33,308 nucleotides of DNA from an uncultured Rhizobiaceae group bacterium (GCA_937944165.1 CALDZF010000267.1:1-33308); one strand, 5' to 3'. Positions 17,057 through 27,000 are shown, counted from the first letter of the stretch. Notes: generated by a model from the sequence alone, not told the origin. Numbers and translations: made by a program.

Positions 17057-17743
17057 ATGATGGGCGAACATACGGTTAAAGCTTTTGATGAAGATTTAAA
17101 TTTTCTCATATCAAAAATATCTGAAATGGGTGGCAATGCTGAAAGCATGGTTGCGCGTTCTGTAACAGCATTGGTGACAGCGGATAAAGAGTTAGGTAAA
17201 TCCGTTGTAAAAGATGATAAAATTCTGGACGCACTCGAGCAAGAAGTAGACGATCATGTAGTGCTTCTTATTGCAAGGCGCCAACCTATGGCGACTGACT
17301 TGCGTGAAGTGATCGGCGCTTTGCGAATGGCAACAGACCTTGAGCGTATTGGTGACTTGGGTAAAAATGTTGCACGTCGTGCTTTTCAAATTGAAGATAA
17401 TCTACCACCAAAAAAACTTCTTCGCGGTCTGCAACATTTAACCAATGTTTCTTTGGAGCAGTTAAAAGATGCACTGGATGCCTTCGTTGCAAAAGATATA
17501 GAAAAAGCGCGAGAAGTTTGGGATCGCGATGATGAGATTGATAGTCTTTACACTTCGCTATTTCGCGAGCTTTTAACTTATATGATGGAAGATCCACGTA
17601 ATATTACATATTGTACGCATTTACTTTTCTGTGCAAAAAATATGGAACGTATTGGCGATCATGTTACCAATTTGGCTGAGACTATTCATTATATGGTCAC
17701 TGGTTCCAACGACATAGCATCAGAAAATCTGAACGACCTTTAA
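17057..17743 (+). CDS. phoU: Phosphate signalling complex protein PhoU
   Basis: 228 residues from ATG 17057, which follows AAAGGA at 17041-17046 and gives the expected start MMGEHTVKAFDEDL. An in-frame ATG at 17015, overlapping the pstB stop by eight bases, would add 14 residues and is possible through coupling. PhoU is a helical two-repeat protein with metal-binding E(D)xxxD motifs; here repeat one shows ALRMATDLERIGDLGKNVARRA and repeat two CAKNMERIGDHVTNLAETIHYM. It damps PhoR signalling and Pst activity when phosphate is plentiful. It is followed by phoB after 30 bases. Confidence 0.94.
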   Translation: MMGEHTVKAFDEDLNFLISKISEMGGNAESMVARSVTALVTADKELGKSVVKDDKILDALEQEVDDHVVLLIARRQPMATDLREVIGALRMATDLERIGDLGKNVARRAFQIEDNLPPKKLLRGLQHLTNVSLEQLKDALDAFVAKDIEKAREVWDRDDEIDSLYTSLFRELLTYMMEDPRNITYCTHLLFCAKNMERIGDHVTNLAETIHYMVTGSNDIASENLNDL

Positions 17744-17773
17744 TACATGTTTCTTGCTTTTTAAGAGGAAAGA

Positions 17774-18475
17774 ATGATGCATCCTAAAGTCATGGTTGTT
17801 GAGGATGAAGAGGCGCTCTCGGAATTGCTCAAGTATAATCTGGTAGCTGAGGGGTATGAAGTTGAGATTATTGATCGTGGTGATGATGCGGTATTAAGAT
17901 TACGTGAGACGGTTCCTGATTTGCTTTTGCTGGATTGGATGTTACCTGGCTTATCTGGTATAGAGCTTTGTCGACGTGTTCGTATGCGTAAAGAAACGCA
18001 AGCTTTGCCAATTATAATGTTAACTGCACGCAGTGAAGAGTCTGAACGTATTCGCGGACTTTCTACTGGGGCTGATGATTTTGTGGTAAAGCCATTTTCT
18101 GTCCCTGAATTAATGGCGCGAATTAAAGCGATGTTGCGTCGTTCTAATCCAAATAAAGTTTCTTCTCGCTTAAAAGCCGGTGATATAGAAATTGATAAGG
18201 AATTACACCGGACACATCGTAACGGCCGTGAAGTGCGCCTTGGCCCAACAGAATATAAATTGCTGGAATTTTTAATGAGCGCCCCTGGCAGGGTGTTCTC
18301 ACGTGAGCAGCTGTTGGATGGGGTTTGGGGGCGTAATAATTATGTTGATGAACGCACTGTTGATGTTCATATAGGGCGTTTGCGCCGTTCAATTATAAGA
18401 GGTAAGGAAAAAGACCCGATCCGCACAGTGCGCGGATTGGGGTATTCATTAAATGATAAATTTTTAAAAGCCTAA
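17774..18475 (+). CDS. phoB: Phosphate regulon response regulator PhoB
   Basis: 233 residues. The receiver domain has the acidic pair E10-D11, the phosphoacceptor D54 in LLLDWMLPG, Thr in MLTARS and Lys in VVKPF. The C-terminal OmpR-type winged helix (about 130-228) ends in DERTVDVHIGRLRRSI and IRTVRGLGYSL. Phosphorylated by PhoR, it activates pho genes at Pho boxes. ATG 17774 follows AGAGGAA; an ATG one codon later is equally possible. Its stop codon overlaps the stop of the convergent gcrA (shared CTAA at 18472-18475), with no terminator between them. Confidence 0.96.
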   Translation: MMHPKVMVVEDEEALSELLKYNLVAEGYEVEIIDRGDDAVLRLRETVPDLLLLDWMLPGLSGIELCRRVRMRKETQALPIIMLTARSEESERIRGLSTGADDFVVKPFSVPELMARIKAMLRRSNPNKVSSRLKAGDIEIDKELHRTHRNGREVRLGPTEYKLLEFLMSAPGRVFSREQLLDGVWGRNNYVDERTVDVHIGRLRRSIIRGKEKDPIRTVRGLGYSLNDKFLKA

Positions 18476-18957
18476 CCGTTAGCAGCGCGTTTTACACGTC
18501 GACGGTCAGTAACTGTTTGATAAGCCATACGGCAATGATATTCGCAATATGGTGCATCATCCTTTGGCGAATTACCGCAGAAGTGAAAATCATCTGTCGA
18601 AGGATCACCGTGCGGCCATTTACATGTCTTTTCGGTCAGATCCACCAAATCCAGTTTTTTGCATACAGGCACAGGAATATCTTCAATGATTTGCCTTGCT
18701 GGCATTGAAGGTGCTGTGCGACCCGTTTTGGCCATAGGCCTTGGTCGTGCATTGTAACTGCCGCTAGTGCGAGCAGGTGTTCTTGCTTTTCTATTGCTGC
18801 TTGCAGGTTTTGCACGGCCTGAAAGCCCGAGTCTGTGTACTTTTCCGATTACTGCATTGCGAGTTACGCCACCTAACTCTGCTGCAATTTGGCTAGCGCT
18901 TAATCCATCCGCCCATAATTTACTAAGCGTAGCTACCCTGTCATCTGTCCAAGACAT
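18472..18957 (-). CDS. gcrA: GcrA cell cycle regulator
   Basis: 161 residues from ATG 18957, with GGAG ten bases upstream; a TTG three codons earlier has the ribosome site too close. The N-terminal DNA-binding domain MSWTDDRVATLSKLWADGLS-ASQIAAELGGVTRNAVIGKVHRLGL is the hallmark of GcrA. A basic, Ser/Ala/Pro-rich linker follows, then the C-terminal sigma-70-binding part (EKTCKWPHGDPSTDDFHFCGN and APYCEYHCRMAYQ) with conserved Cys and His. GcrA binds RNA polymerase holoenzyme and activates promoters with CcrM-methylated GANTC sites. The gene converges on phoB with overlapping stops. Its upstream region carries an unusual cluster of GANTC sites. Confidence 0.95.
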   Translation of the reverse strand: MSWTDDRVATLSKLWADGLSASQIAAELGGVTRNAVIGKVHRLGLSGRAKPASSNRKARTPARTSGSYNARPRPMAKTGRTAPSMPARQIIEDIPVPVCKKLDLVDLTEKTCKWPHGDPSTDDFHFCGNSPKDDAPYCEYHCRMAYQTVTDRRRVKRAANG

Positions 18958-19280
18958 GTGTCTCAATCTCCGAATTTTGCAGAATCCGCCCCCGTTCTCG
19001 AATTTTTAAAATTCAAGTTAAAACGCTTCTACTTTGTTATATTTCCTACGATGATACGCTGTAGGTTACGATACTACTCTTTACTAAAGGGAAATAATCA
19101 GACTGAGACTCTCAGCACAAGAGTTGAAATTGAATATCGAATCATTTTTTCACAATATCCCCAACTAAGAGAATCATGTTTCATTTACCTGTGGAAACCA
19201 GAATCTGAATTGCAAGAGTTGCTTGTCATCATGTCAGAAAAATCAATAAAGCTCCCTGCGAAATCCTTTATTTATAACGC

Positions 19281-19309
19281 TTGACCAATGGAGAATGTCA
19301 AAGTATTTT
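19281..19309 (+). promoter_or_regulatory. Sigma-70-type promoter upstream of the argD leader terminator
   Basis: TTGACC (19281-19286) and TATTTT (19304-19309) are separated by 17 bases. Transcription would start near 19316, run about 60 bases to the terminator at 19348-19379, and reach argD at 19434 only by read-through. Confidence 0.55.
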
Positions 19310-19347
19310 ATGTGAATAACTTATATTTTGTTCTTGTAAATTTTAAT

Positions 19348-19379
19348 GCCCGTCCTGATGGCGGGTTTTTTGTTTTTTT
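19348..19379 (+). terminator. Strong intrinsic terminator in the argD leader
   Basis: CCCGTC (19349-19354) pairs with GGCGGG (19360-19365) around a five-base loop, and TTTTTTG plus seven more T follow. It points rightward, yet no gene on the plus strand ends before it, which implies an attenuator for argD or the end of a small RNA. Confidence 0.85.
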
Positions 19380-19433
19380 AAAGAACAACACTTTAATTTT
19401 TGTCAGCATAGCGATTCTTTTGGAAAGAACATC

Positions 19434-20624
19434 ATGGGAAAACAACAAAACACTTTTGATATCTATGCTCCACCAGCAATTGAATTTGCTCGCGCAGATG
19501 GGTGTCGACTTTATGATACCGAGGGTAAGGAGTATCTTGATTGTACTTCAGGCATAGCGGTTAATTCATTAGGTCATGGACATCCCCACCTTGTTGAGAC
19601 TTTAAAGAGCCAAGCAGAAGAAATCTGGCATTTGTCAAATTTGTTTGAGATCCCCGGACAGGCAAAACTGGCTGGTCGTCTTTGTGAAAACTCTTTTGCA
19701 GATCGAGTTTTCTTTACCAATTCAGGCGTTGAAGCCATGGAAATGGCAATTAAAACTGCAAGGCGCTATCACTACGCAAAGGGTAATCCTGAACGTGTAA
19801 ATATCATTACGTTTGAAGGGGCTTTTCATGGCAGAAGCACCACAACAATTGCAGCAGGCGGTCAGGCTAAATATCTTGAAGGTTTCGGGCCGATTGCGCC
19901 TGGTTTTATAAATTTGCCATTTGGTGATCATGATGCGCTTAAAGCAGCTATTGATGACAAGACTGCTGCCATTCTGCTTGAGCCAATTCAAGGTGAGGGC
20001 GGTATTAGAGAAGTGCCTGCTCAATGTTTAAAAGGCCTTCGTGAGTTATGCGATAAAGAAGGTATATTGCTGATATTTGATGAAGTTCAAACAGGCGTTG
20101 GCAGATGCGGAAAACTCTTTGCTCATCAAATTCACAATGTCGAGCCGGACATTATGGCAATTGCCAAAGGTATTGGCGGGGGCTTTCCTTTGGGAGCCTG
20201 TATGGCAACAGAAGCAGTTGCACTTGCAATGATACTTGGAACGCACGGCTCTACATTTGGTGGCAATCCATTAGCCATGGCAATTGGTAATGCTGTATTA
20301 GATGTCGTGCTAGAAGACAGTTTTATGGATGAAGTCAATGACAAATCAATTTTGTTTCGTCAACATTTGGCAGAATTGGTTGATACATACCCAGACTTGT
20401 TAGAAGGTGTTCGTGGTCAGGGGCTTTTAATAGGGATTAAAGCCAAGGCGGCTAACCTTGATTTGATTGCTGCAATGCGTGACGTCGGGCTTTTAACTGT
20501 AGGTGCAGGCAATAATGTTATCCGTATTTTGCCACCACTAATAATAAACGAAGATGATATTCGTGCAGTGCGTGACAAAATGGTTGAGGCATTTGATGCT
20601 TATAGAGCAACCCAGAAAGCATAA
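19434..20624 (+). CDS. argD: Acetylornithine aminotransferase (aspartate aminotransferase family)
   Basis: 396 residues, a class III PLP aminotransferase that makes N-acetylornithine from N-acetylglutamate semialdehyde in arginine synthesis; many such enzymes also act in lysine synthesis. Motifs seen are the start [21 protein letters not shown], the PLP-contact [42 protein letters not shown] with the PLP-binding Asp216, and the Schiff-base Lys245 in [18 protein letters not shown] 19434 follows GGAAAG. argF begins five bases after it, so the two are one operon. A promoter and terminator in the leader suggest attenuation. Confidence 0.93.
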   Translation: MGKQQNTFDIYAPPAIEFARADGCRLYDTEGKEYLDCTSGIAVNSLGHGHPHLVETLKSQAEEIWHLSNLFEIPGQAKLAGRLCENSFADRVFFTNSGVEAMEMAIKTARRYHYAKGNPERVNIITFEGAFHGRSTTTIAAGGQAKYLEGFGPIAPGFINLPFGDHDALKAAIDDKTAAILLEPIQGEGGIREVPAQCLKGLRELCDKEGILLIFDEVQTGVGRCGKLFAHQIHNVEPDIMAIAKGIGGGFPLGACMATEAVALAMILGTHGSTFGGNPLAMAIGNAVLDVVLEDSFMDEVNDKSILFRQHLAELVDTYPDLLEGVRGQGLLIGIKAKAANLDLIAAMRDVGLLTVGAGNNVIRILPPLIINEDDIRAVRDKMVEAFDAYRATQKA

Positions 20625-20629
20625 AGACC

Positions 20630-21541
20630 ATGTCTTCATCAGTGCGCCATTTTCTTGACATCTCAAGTGTCGATAAGGCTTCCTTAAAAGCTATCATTAA
20701 ATCTGCACACGAGATGAAGTCTAAAGGTAATAAAGAAAAACCTTTAGTGGGAAAAATGCTTGCAATGATTTTTGATAAGCCGTCGACACGAACACGTGTT
20801 TCTTTTGATGTTGGCATGCGTCAACTGGGTGGTGAAACAATTATACTTTCTGGTTCTGAAATGCAGCTTGGGCGTGGGGAAACGATTGCAGATACCGCTA
20901 AAGTGCTTTCGCGATATGTTGATGCAATTATGATTAGAACCACAAACCATGCGCGTGTTTTGGAATTGTCACAAAATGCTACTGTACCGGTTATTAATGG
21001 CCTTACAGATGATAGCCATCCTTGTCAGATTATGGCTGATGTTTTAACCATTGAAGAAATATTAGGTACCTGCGAAGGCAAAAAGATAGTTTGGACAGGT
21101 GATGGTAACAACGTGCTTAATTCATTAATTGAAGCAAGTAGTATATTTAACTATCAGCTTGATATTGCTGTACCTAAAGGACACGAGCCTGATCAAAAAT
21201 ATATTGATTGGTCAAATAGCCGTGGTGCACAGATTAGTGTTAGCCATGATGCAGCAACCGTAGCTTGCAATGCTGATTGTGTAATAACAGACACATGGAC
21301 ATCCATGGGCGCAGAAGAACAAGCCTCGGGGCATAATACATTTATGCCGTATCAGGTAAATGACGCGCTTATGGGTAAAGCAAAGAAGAGTGCAATCTTC
21401 ATGCATTGCTTACCCGCTCACAGGGGGGAAGAAGTTACCGACAGCGTTATTGATAGCCCACAATCGGTTGTCTTTGATGAAGCTGAAAACCGCCTTCATG
21501 CCCAAAAGGCTATTTTGGCTTGGTGTCTAAATAAAATTTAA
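20630..21541 (+). CDS. argF: Ornithine carbamoyltransferase
   Basis: 303 residues, the usual length. It joins carbamoyl phosphate and ornithine to citrulline. The carbamoyl-phosphate loop STRTR (52-56, within [13 protein letters not shown]), the HPCQIMAD motif, the ornithine-binding DTWTSMG and the [11 protein letters not shown] motif with its catalytic Cys are all present. It lies between argD and hslO with gaps of 5 and 15 bases, an order common in Hyphomicrobiales. Confidence 0.96.
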   Translation: MSSSVRHFLDISSVDKASLKAIIKSAHEMKSKGNKEKPLVGKMLAMIFDKPSTRTRVSFDVGMRQLGGETIILSGSEMQLGRGETIADTAKVLSRYVDAIMIRTTNHARVLELSQNATVPVINGLTDDSHPCQIMADVLTIEEILGTCEGKKIVWTGDGNNVLNSLIEASSIFNYQLDIAVPKGHEPDQKYIDWSNSRGAQISVSHDAATVACNADCVITDTWTSMGAEEQASGHNTFMPYQVNDALMGKAKKSAIFMHCLPAHRGEEVTDSVIDSPQSVVFDEAENRLHAQKAILAWCLNKI

Positions 21542-21556
21542 TTAATGAGAAAATTA

Positions 21557-22528
21557 ATGAGTGATGAAACTGTAGAATACCAATTTGCGGGTGAAGATGT
21601 GGTTGTGCCCTTTGCGGTGGAACCATTGGATATTCGTGGGCGGGCTGTGCAGCTTGGGCCGATGTTGGATGCAATTCTTAAACGTCATGACTATCCGCAA
21701 GACATCGCTTTTTTAATGGGAGAAATGATTTCCCTTGCTGTATTATTGGGAACATCACTTAAGTTTGAGGGTAATTTTATTCTGCAAACTCAATCGGATG
21801 GGCCAGTTTCTTTAGCAGTCGTTGATTTTTCAACACCCGATTCAGTAAGGGCATATGCACGCTATAATAAAGAAGGTTACGAAACTGCTTTAAAAGAAGG
21901 CAAAACCAGTCCGCGAGATCTATTGGGTGATGGTATTATGGCGATGACTATAGATCATGGTGAAGATATGCAGCGTTATCAGGGTATTGTTAAGCTGGAT
22001 GGTATTTCATTGGAAGAAGCAGCCCACCAATATTTTCGCCAGTCAGAACAAATTCCAACGCGCATTAAACTCTCTGTCGCGCAAATCTTACGCCCATCAC
22101 CAGATGGTAATGAAACCGAAACGAGTTGGCGTGCAGGCGGTATTTTAGCGCAGTTTTTGCCTGAGTCAGTAGATCGCCAAATACAACGTGATCTACCAAG
22201 TGGCGCTGATGATGAAGAAGATGATTTTGATGAAGATAATGCCTGGCTAGAAGCAATCGCCCTAATGGATACGGTTGGCGATGATGAATTGACAGATCCG
22301 CAACTTAATACAGAACGCTTGTTATATAGATTGTTCCATGAACATGGTGTGCGAGTGTTTGAGGGGACGCCTGTTCTGGATAAATGCACTTGTAGTCGTG
22401 AAAAAGTAGTTTCATTGGTTCAAAGCTTCAAAGACGACCCTGAAAAGCCAATGAAACCAGATGAGACTTTTAAAACAACTTGTGAGTTTTGTAGCACAAG
22501 TTATGAAGTTTCTGCCTCAGAAGTTTAG
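21557..22528 (+). CDS. hslO: Redox-regulated chaperone Hsp33
   Basis: 323 residues from ATG 21557, chosen for GAGAA five bases upstream; an in-frame ATG at 21545 has no ribosome site but could be read by coupling to argF. The N-terminal part (PLDIRGRAVQLGPMLDAILKRHDYP, then the LLGTSLKFEGNFILQTQSDGPV segment) is typical of Hsp33. The C-terminal zinc centre has Cys277-Thr-Cys279 and Cys309-Glu-Phe-Cys312. Under oxidative unfolding stress these cysteines form disulfides and switch the chaperone on. An acidic insertion (DDEEDDFDEDNAW) precedes the switch domain, as in other alphaproteobacteria. Confidence 0.94.
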   Translation: MSDETVEYQFAGEDVVVPFAVEPLDIRGRAVQLGPMLDAILKRHDYPQDIAFLMGEMISLAVLLGTSLKFEGNFILQTQSDGPVSLAVVDFSTPDSVRAYARYNKEGYETALKEGKTSPRDLLGDGIMAMTIDHGEDMQRYQGIVKLDGISLEEAAHQYFRQSEQIPTRIKLSVAQILRPSPDGNETETSWRAGGILAQFLPESVDRQIQRDLPSGADDEEDDFDEDNAWLEAIALMDTVGDDELTDPQLNTERLLYRLFHEHGVRVFEGTPVLDKCTCSREKVVSLVQSFKDDPEKPMKPDETFKTTCEFCSTSYEVSASEV

Positions 22529-22560
22529 GCCATTTTAACTGGATTTATGAGTATACGGAC

Positions 22561-22616
22561 TAAACGTTTACCGCATTACAAACTTGTAACTTGCCGAAAT
22601 CATTCTTTGCTATAAT
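22561..22616 (+). promoter_or_regulatory. Promoter region with two dyads upstream of the RND efflux operon
   Basis: A perfect -10 hexamer TATAAT lies at 22611-22616, 24 bases before the adaptor start. No consensus -35 stands at the best spacing (TTGTAA at 21, TTGCCG at 14 bases). TAAACGTTTA (22561-22570) is a perfect ten-base palindrome, and TTACAA-AC-TTGTAA (22576-22589) has perfect six-base arms over the expected -35 area. The layout suits a repressor or activator of efflux genes. Confidence 0.5.
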
Positions 22617-22639
22617 TATATAGGTGTAATCAAGCAGAT

Positions 22640-24028
22640 ATGGTCATGTTGCAGAAGAACGATACATTTGAGCTGGAAGTTGAAGAAGTAATTGGTGAGC
22701 CCGAAAAAAAAGGCTCTTCTTTTATCGCTTTTATTATAACTTTCATACGTGCCATTTTTCAATTGATATTGATGGTGGCCATTCTTTATGGCGGCTTTTT
22801 AGGTATGGAGAAGCTCATTGAAGCCAAGGTTCAACCGCCCAAAAGACCGCCTTTTAAAACCGTTTATACAGTTGATACAATTCCTATAAAAGTCGGTGAT
22901 TTCCAACCTAAAATGGTGGTTTATGGTGAAGTGCAAGCCGCTAAATCGGTCGAACTTCGCTCGCTTGTTGAGGGCAAAATTACGCAAGTTAACCCTAAAT
23001 TACAAGTAGGCGGCAAAGTTGATGAAGGTGAAATACTGTTTCAGGTTGATAAATTTGATTACGAGACAGCAGTAGGCGGTGCAAAATCCAATGCAACTGA
23101 AACCAAGGCAAGAATTGCAGAAAACGAGGCAATGATTGCTATTGAAGAAGCACGTATCACCAGCCTGAAAGAACAACTTGTATTGGCACAAAGTGATCTT
23201 GACCGCATTAAGTTATTACAAAGTCGTGGCAGCGCAACACCGCGCTCTGTAGAAGAACGCGAATTAATTGTCAGTCAACGCTCGCAAGCACTTCAGCAAA
23301 GTGAATTGAACTTGGCGGTAGAAAAAGCCCGCATAGAACAATTAAAAGCTGTGTTGGCAAGATTTCAAAGAGGTATCCAACAAGCCAAACGGGATTTAAA
23401 AGACACTGCGTTTGTTTCACCGATGTCAGGTGTGATTAGAGAAAACAATGCAGCTGTTGGTCGTTTGATTGGTTCAAATGATATGATTATATCCATGTAT
23501 CGTGATGATCTTCTGGAGGCGCGTTTTACACTCACAGATCAGCGGTTCGGACGCATACAATCTGATGAGACAGGTTTGATTGGTCGTGCAGTTGAGGTTA
23601 TCTGGGTTGTTGGTGGCGAAGAATTTAGATACCCTGCAACGATTGACAGAATTGGTGCACAAATAACTTCTGATAGAGGAGGCGTTGAAGTAATTGCACG
23701 TATTGATGGCAACCTTGAAAACGGATTGCTTCGTCCAGGCGCATTTGTTGAAGTGATTGTGCCTGACAAGGCTTTTAGGAAAAATTATAAAGTGCCAGAA
23801 ACTGCTCTTTATGATAATACAACTGTATATGTTGATGTCGATGGCAAGCTTCAATCACGCAAAGTAAAAGTTCTGGCGCGTGATGGTGATGCAATCATAA
23901 TTGATGGAGAACTTGCCGATGGTGATAAGGTTCTCGTAACGCGTATTGCAGAAATCTCAGATGGTTTAAACGTCAGAGCACCTCAACCTGCTCCACAGCC
24001 ACAACAACAAACTGAAACTGGTAGTTAA
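22640..24028 (+). CDS. RND efflux periplasmic adaptor subunit
   Basis: 462 residues. Unlike lipoprotein adaptors there is no lipobox; a cytoplasmic acidic tail of about 25 residues leads into one membrane helix (about residues 28-52, FIAFIITFIRAIFQLILMVA). The barrel-sandwich halves VEGKITQVNPKLQVGGKVDEGEILF and DTAFVSPMSGVIRENNAAVG flank a long coiled-coil hairpin (about 130-245). The beta-barrel ends in GLLRPGAFVEVIVP, and a Pro/Gln-rich tail follows. ATG 22640 is used; ATG 22646 is an alternative. The pump gene starts 19 bases downstream. No outer-membrane channel gene is in the window. Confidence 0.92.
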   Translation: MVMLQKNDTFELEVEEVIGEPEKKGSSFIAFIITFIRAIFQLILMVAILYGGFLGMEKLIEAKVQPPKRPPFKTVYTVDTIPIKVGDFQPKMVVYGEVQAAKSVELRSLVEGKITQVNPKLQVGGKVDEGEILFQVDKFDYETAVGGAKSNATETKARIAENEAMIAIEEARITSLKEQLVLAQSDLDRIKLLQSRGSATPRSVEERELIVSQRSQALQQSELNLAVEKARIEQLKAVLARFQRGIQQAKRDLKDTAFVSPMSGVIRENNAAVGRLIGSNDMIISMYRDDLLEARFTLTDQRFGRIQSDETGLIGRAVEVIWVVGGEEFRYPATIDRIGAQITSDRGGVEVIARIDGNLENGLLRPGAFVEVIVPDKAFRKNYKVPETALYDNTTVYVDVDGKLQSRKVKVLARDGDAIIIDGELADGDKVLVTRIAEISDGLNVRAPQPAPQPQQQTETGS

Positions 24029-24046
24029 GCAAATGGAGCAAGCTTC

Positions 24047-27000
24047 ATGATAGCAAGAACAATACCAGGTAGAGGCGTTGTAAGCCTTTTTGCAAGACAC
24101 CCTAATGCTGCGAATTTGTTGATGATATTGATGGTGATTTTTGGTGTCTTTGCAATCGGTAAAATCAATACTCAATTTTTCCCAACTGTAGAACGTCAGG
24201 AGGTTAGAATTTCTGTTACCTGGCAAGGCGCAAGTGCTGAAGATGTTGAACGCAATATTATTCAAATCATAGAGCCAGAGGTGCGCTTTATTGATGGCGT
24301 TGATAATATGATTTCTTATGCCAGAGAAGGTGCTGGCTCTATCTCTCTAGAGTTTTTGCCTGACGCGGATATTAAACAAGCTGTTGCCGATGTTGATACG
24401 GCCGTAAAAACAGTTACTAACCTGCCAGAAGGAGCTGATGAACCGGAAGTTGCGAAAGCTTCATTTTTTGACCGGGTTGCAAGGCTTTCGCTTTCAGGTG
24501 ATGTGCCTGAGAGTACATTAAGAATCCACGCCAAGAAAATACGTGATGACTTAATTGAACGCGGCATTGATAAAATCTCTTTTGTCGGGATGCGTGACGA
24601 AGAATTGCAAGTTGAGATTTCAGAACGCGAATTGAGACGTCTAGGGCTTTCAATTTCTGATGTCTCAAACGCCATAGCCAATAACAGCCGCGACACACCA
24701 TCAGGACAATTAAAGGGTGATGTTGAAAAACAAATCCGTGCCTTGGCAGATGTTGAAGACCCTTCAACACTTGAAGAAATAGAAATCAGATCATTTGCCA
24801 CAGGCGAGAAGGTTTTGTTGGGTGACGTTGCAACAATTAAACGAGGTTATGAAGATGGTCAGGCGCTTGGCCTATCAGGTGGAAAGCCTGCCATCCAGAT
24901 TACCGTTGAGCGCGCATTAAGTGCAGATACTTTAAAGACTGCTCGCATTCTGGATACTTATCTAAGCGAAATTGAAGATGCTATGCCACCAGGTATTACG
25001 CTTAAAAAATATGAAGTGCGTGCCGATTCACTTGTGCAACGTATTTCATTGCTTTTTTGGAATGGTGTCTTTGGGCTTGTTTTGGTTGTTGCAACGCTAT
25101 TCATCTTTTTAAATGCACGCATCGCATTTTGGGTAGCCGCTGGCATTCCGGTTGCAATGTTTGCAACGCTTGGGTTCATGCTGGTGATGGGGCAAACAAT
25201 CAACATGATCACGCTTTTTGCAATGATTATGATGTTAGGCGTAATCGTTGATGATGCGATTGTTGTGGGAGAGCATACTGCTTCGCGATTTGAAGCTGGG
25301 GATGAGCCTTTTCAGGCAGCTGAAAATGGGGCAGGTCGAATGTTGACGCCAGTAATGGCTGCCATGATTACCACTATAGCAGCTTTTGCACCGATGTTGC
25401 TGATACGCGATATTATCGGGCAAATCATGGGGGTTATGCCTTATGTCGTAATTGCCGTAATTATCGCAAGCTTGATTGAATGTTTTTTAATTTTGCCAGG
25501 GCATTTGGCTCATACGCTTCAACATAAACCAAGGCGCAGATGGTCTTTTTGGCGGCAGATGTTTTTCTCAATCATCATCGGTGGCATATTAATCGCCGTT
25601 ATGAACAGAGTTTCCAACGGTTCTCTGGATGCAATTGGCCTGTCATTTTTAAAGCCGTTTATAGCCTCGCAGGATGATGGATTAATCAACCTTTTCATTT
25701 TAATGGTAGCAATAGGTTCTCTTATTGCAGGTACACTATTTGAAGGTGTCTTCTGGTTTTTAAAAAAGATTTCACCAAAAAACAAAGGTCCCCATGACCA
25801 AGGTTGGTTTAGAGCCAGGTTTGATAGATCTTTCAATGCTTTCCGTGATGGGCCTTTTAACTGGATGGTACGCCTATCATTTAAATGGCGTTACGTTACA
25901 ATTGCTGTAGCACTAGCAAGTGTTATGGTTTTAGCCGTTGGGCCAATTCGTGGTGAGCAGGTAAAGTTTGTCTTCTTCCCATCACCAGAAGCTGAAAATA
26001 TTCGTGCAAGACTGGTCTTTAACGCAGGCATACCAGAACCACGTGCGATGGAAATTATTACGGAAGCAGAAAATGCTTTGGAGCGCGCTACACGCGAATT
26101 GGTAGATGATGATGAGCAATTGGTAACAGCGGTATTTGCAACATTGGGAAGTGCTGGACGCAGCGTTGGTGATAATTTGGCGGAGTTGCGCGTCCAACTT
26201 TCATCTTCTGAAGTAAGAACTGTGCGCACACCTGATATTGTAAAAGCATGGCGCAAGGCATTGCCTAAACTTGCTGGCGCCAAACGCATAGCAATATTTG
26301 AATCACGCGGTGGCCCTCCGGGACGTGATCTTGATGTTGAAATTATTGGCAGTGATGTATCAACATTAAAGGCAGCAGCAACCCAAGTAATACCGATTGT
26401 TCAGGCCATAAATGGTGCGTCCGGTGTTGCGGATGATTTACCATTTGGCAAACCGGAACTCATCATGCGTCTTTTACCACGTGGCGCTGCCCTTGGTTTC
26501 AGTATTGATGAAGTCGGCAGGCAAGTGCGTGATGCTTTTGATGGCGCAATTCCAAGACGTTTTGCACGTGACGATGATGAAATTACCATACGAGTTTTAA
26601 GAACTAGCAGGGATAAAGGTGGCGATAAACTTCGCAACTTTGAACTTCGGAATCCTGAAGGGCAATTTGTACCACTTGGTGAAGTTGTTGATTTAACCGA
26701 AAAGCAAGGCTTCTCCGCAATTCAGCGTGAAGATGGTAAAACCATTGTTTCCATAACAGCTGATTTGGATACAGATATTGTAACGACTGAAAAAGCCATC
26801 GAAATCCTACAAGCTGGTGAATTGCCCAGACTTATGGACAAAATGGGATTGAACTATCGTTTTGGCGGTAAAGATAAAGAGCGCAAAAAAGCTTTTACTG
26901 ATTTGATTACGGGCATTTATGTCGCTTTGGCAATTATTTATATTGTTCTGGCTTGGGTATTTGGCAGTTATTTTAGGCCTTTGGCTATCATGCTGATTAT

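Larger units (their letters stand above)
18958..19433. promoter_or_regulatory. Intergenic regulatory region between gcrA and argD
   Basis: About 475 bases without a credible gene. It holds GANTC sites at 18982, 19107, 19139, 19171, 19201 and 19413, a perfect 15-base palindrome at 19000-19014 (GAATTTT-T-AAAATTC), a near CtrA-like pair TTAA-N8-TTAA at 19006-19021, a 13-base palindrome centred on a GACTC (19103-19115), seven-base arms AATAAAG/CTTTATT (19245-19251, 19266-19272), a promoter (19281-19309) and a strong terminator (19348-19379). A 108-codon frame runs through it on the plus strand but has no recognisable protein features. Confidence 0.6.

Noticed and set aside
18934-18950. CTGTCAT followed by CTGTCC, resembling a Pho box
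   Set aside because: The two halves are directly adjacent instead of 11 bases apart in register, and they lie inside the gcrA coding sequence.
18958-19284. 108-codon open frame on the plus strand between gcrA and argD
   Set aside because: It has no ribosome site, begins at the gcrA start on the other strand, resembles no family I know, and covers the GANTC cluster and palindromes. It is better read as regulatory DNA.
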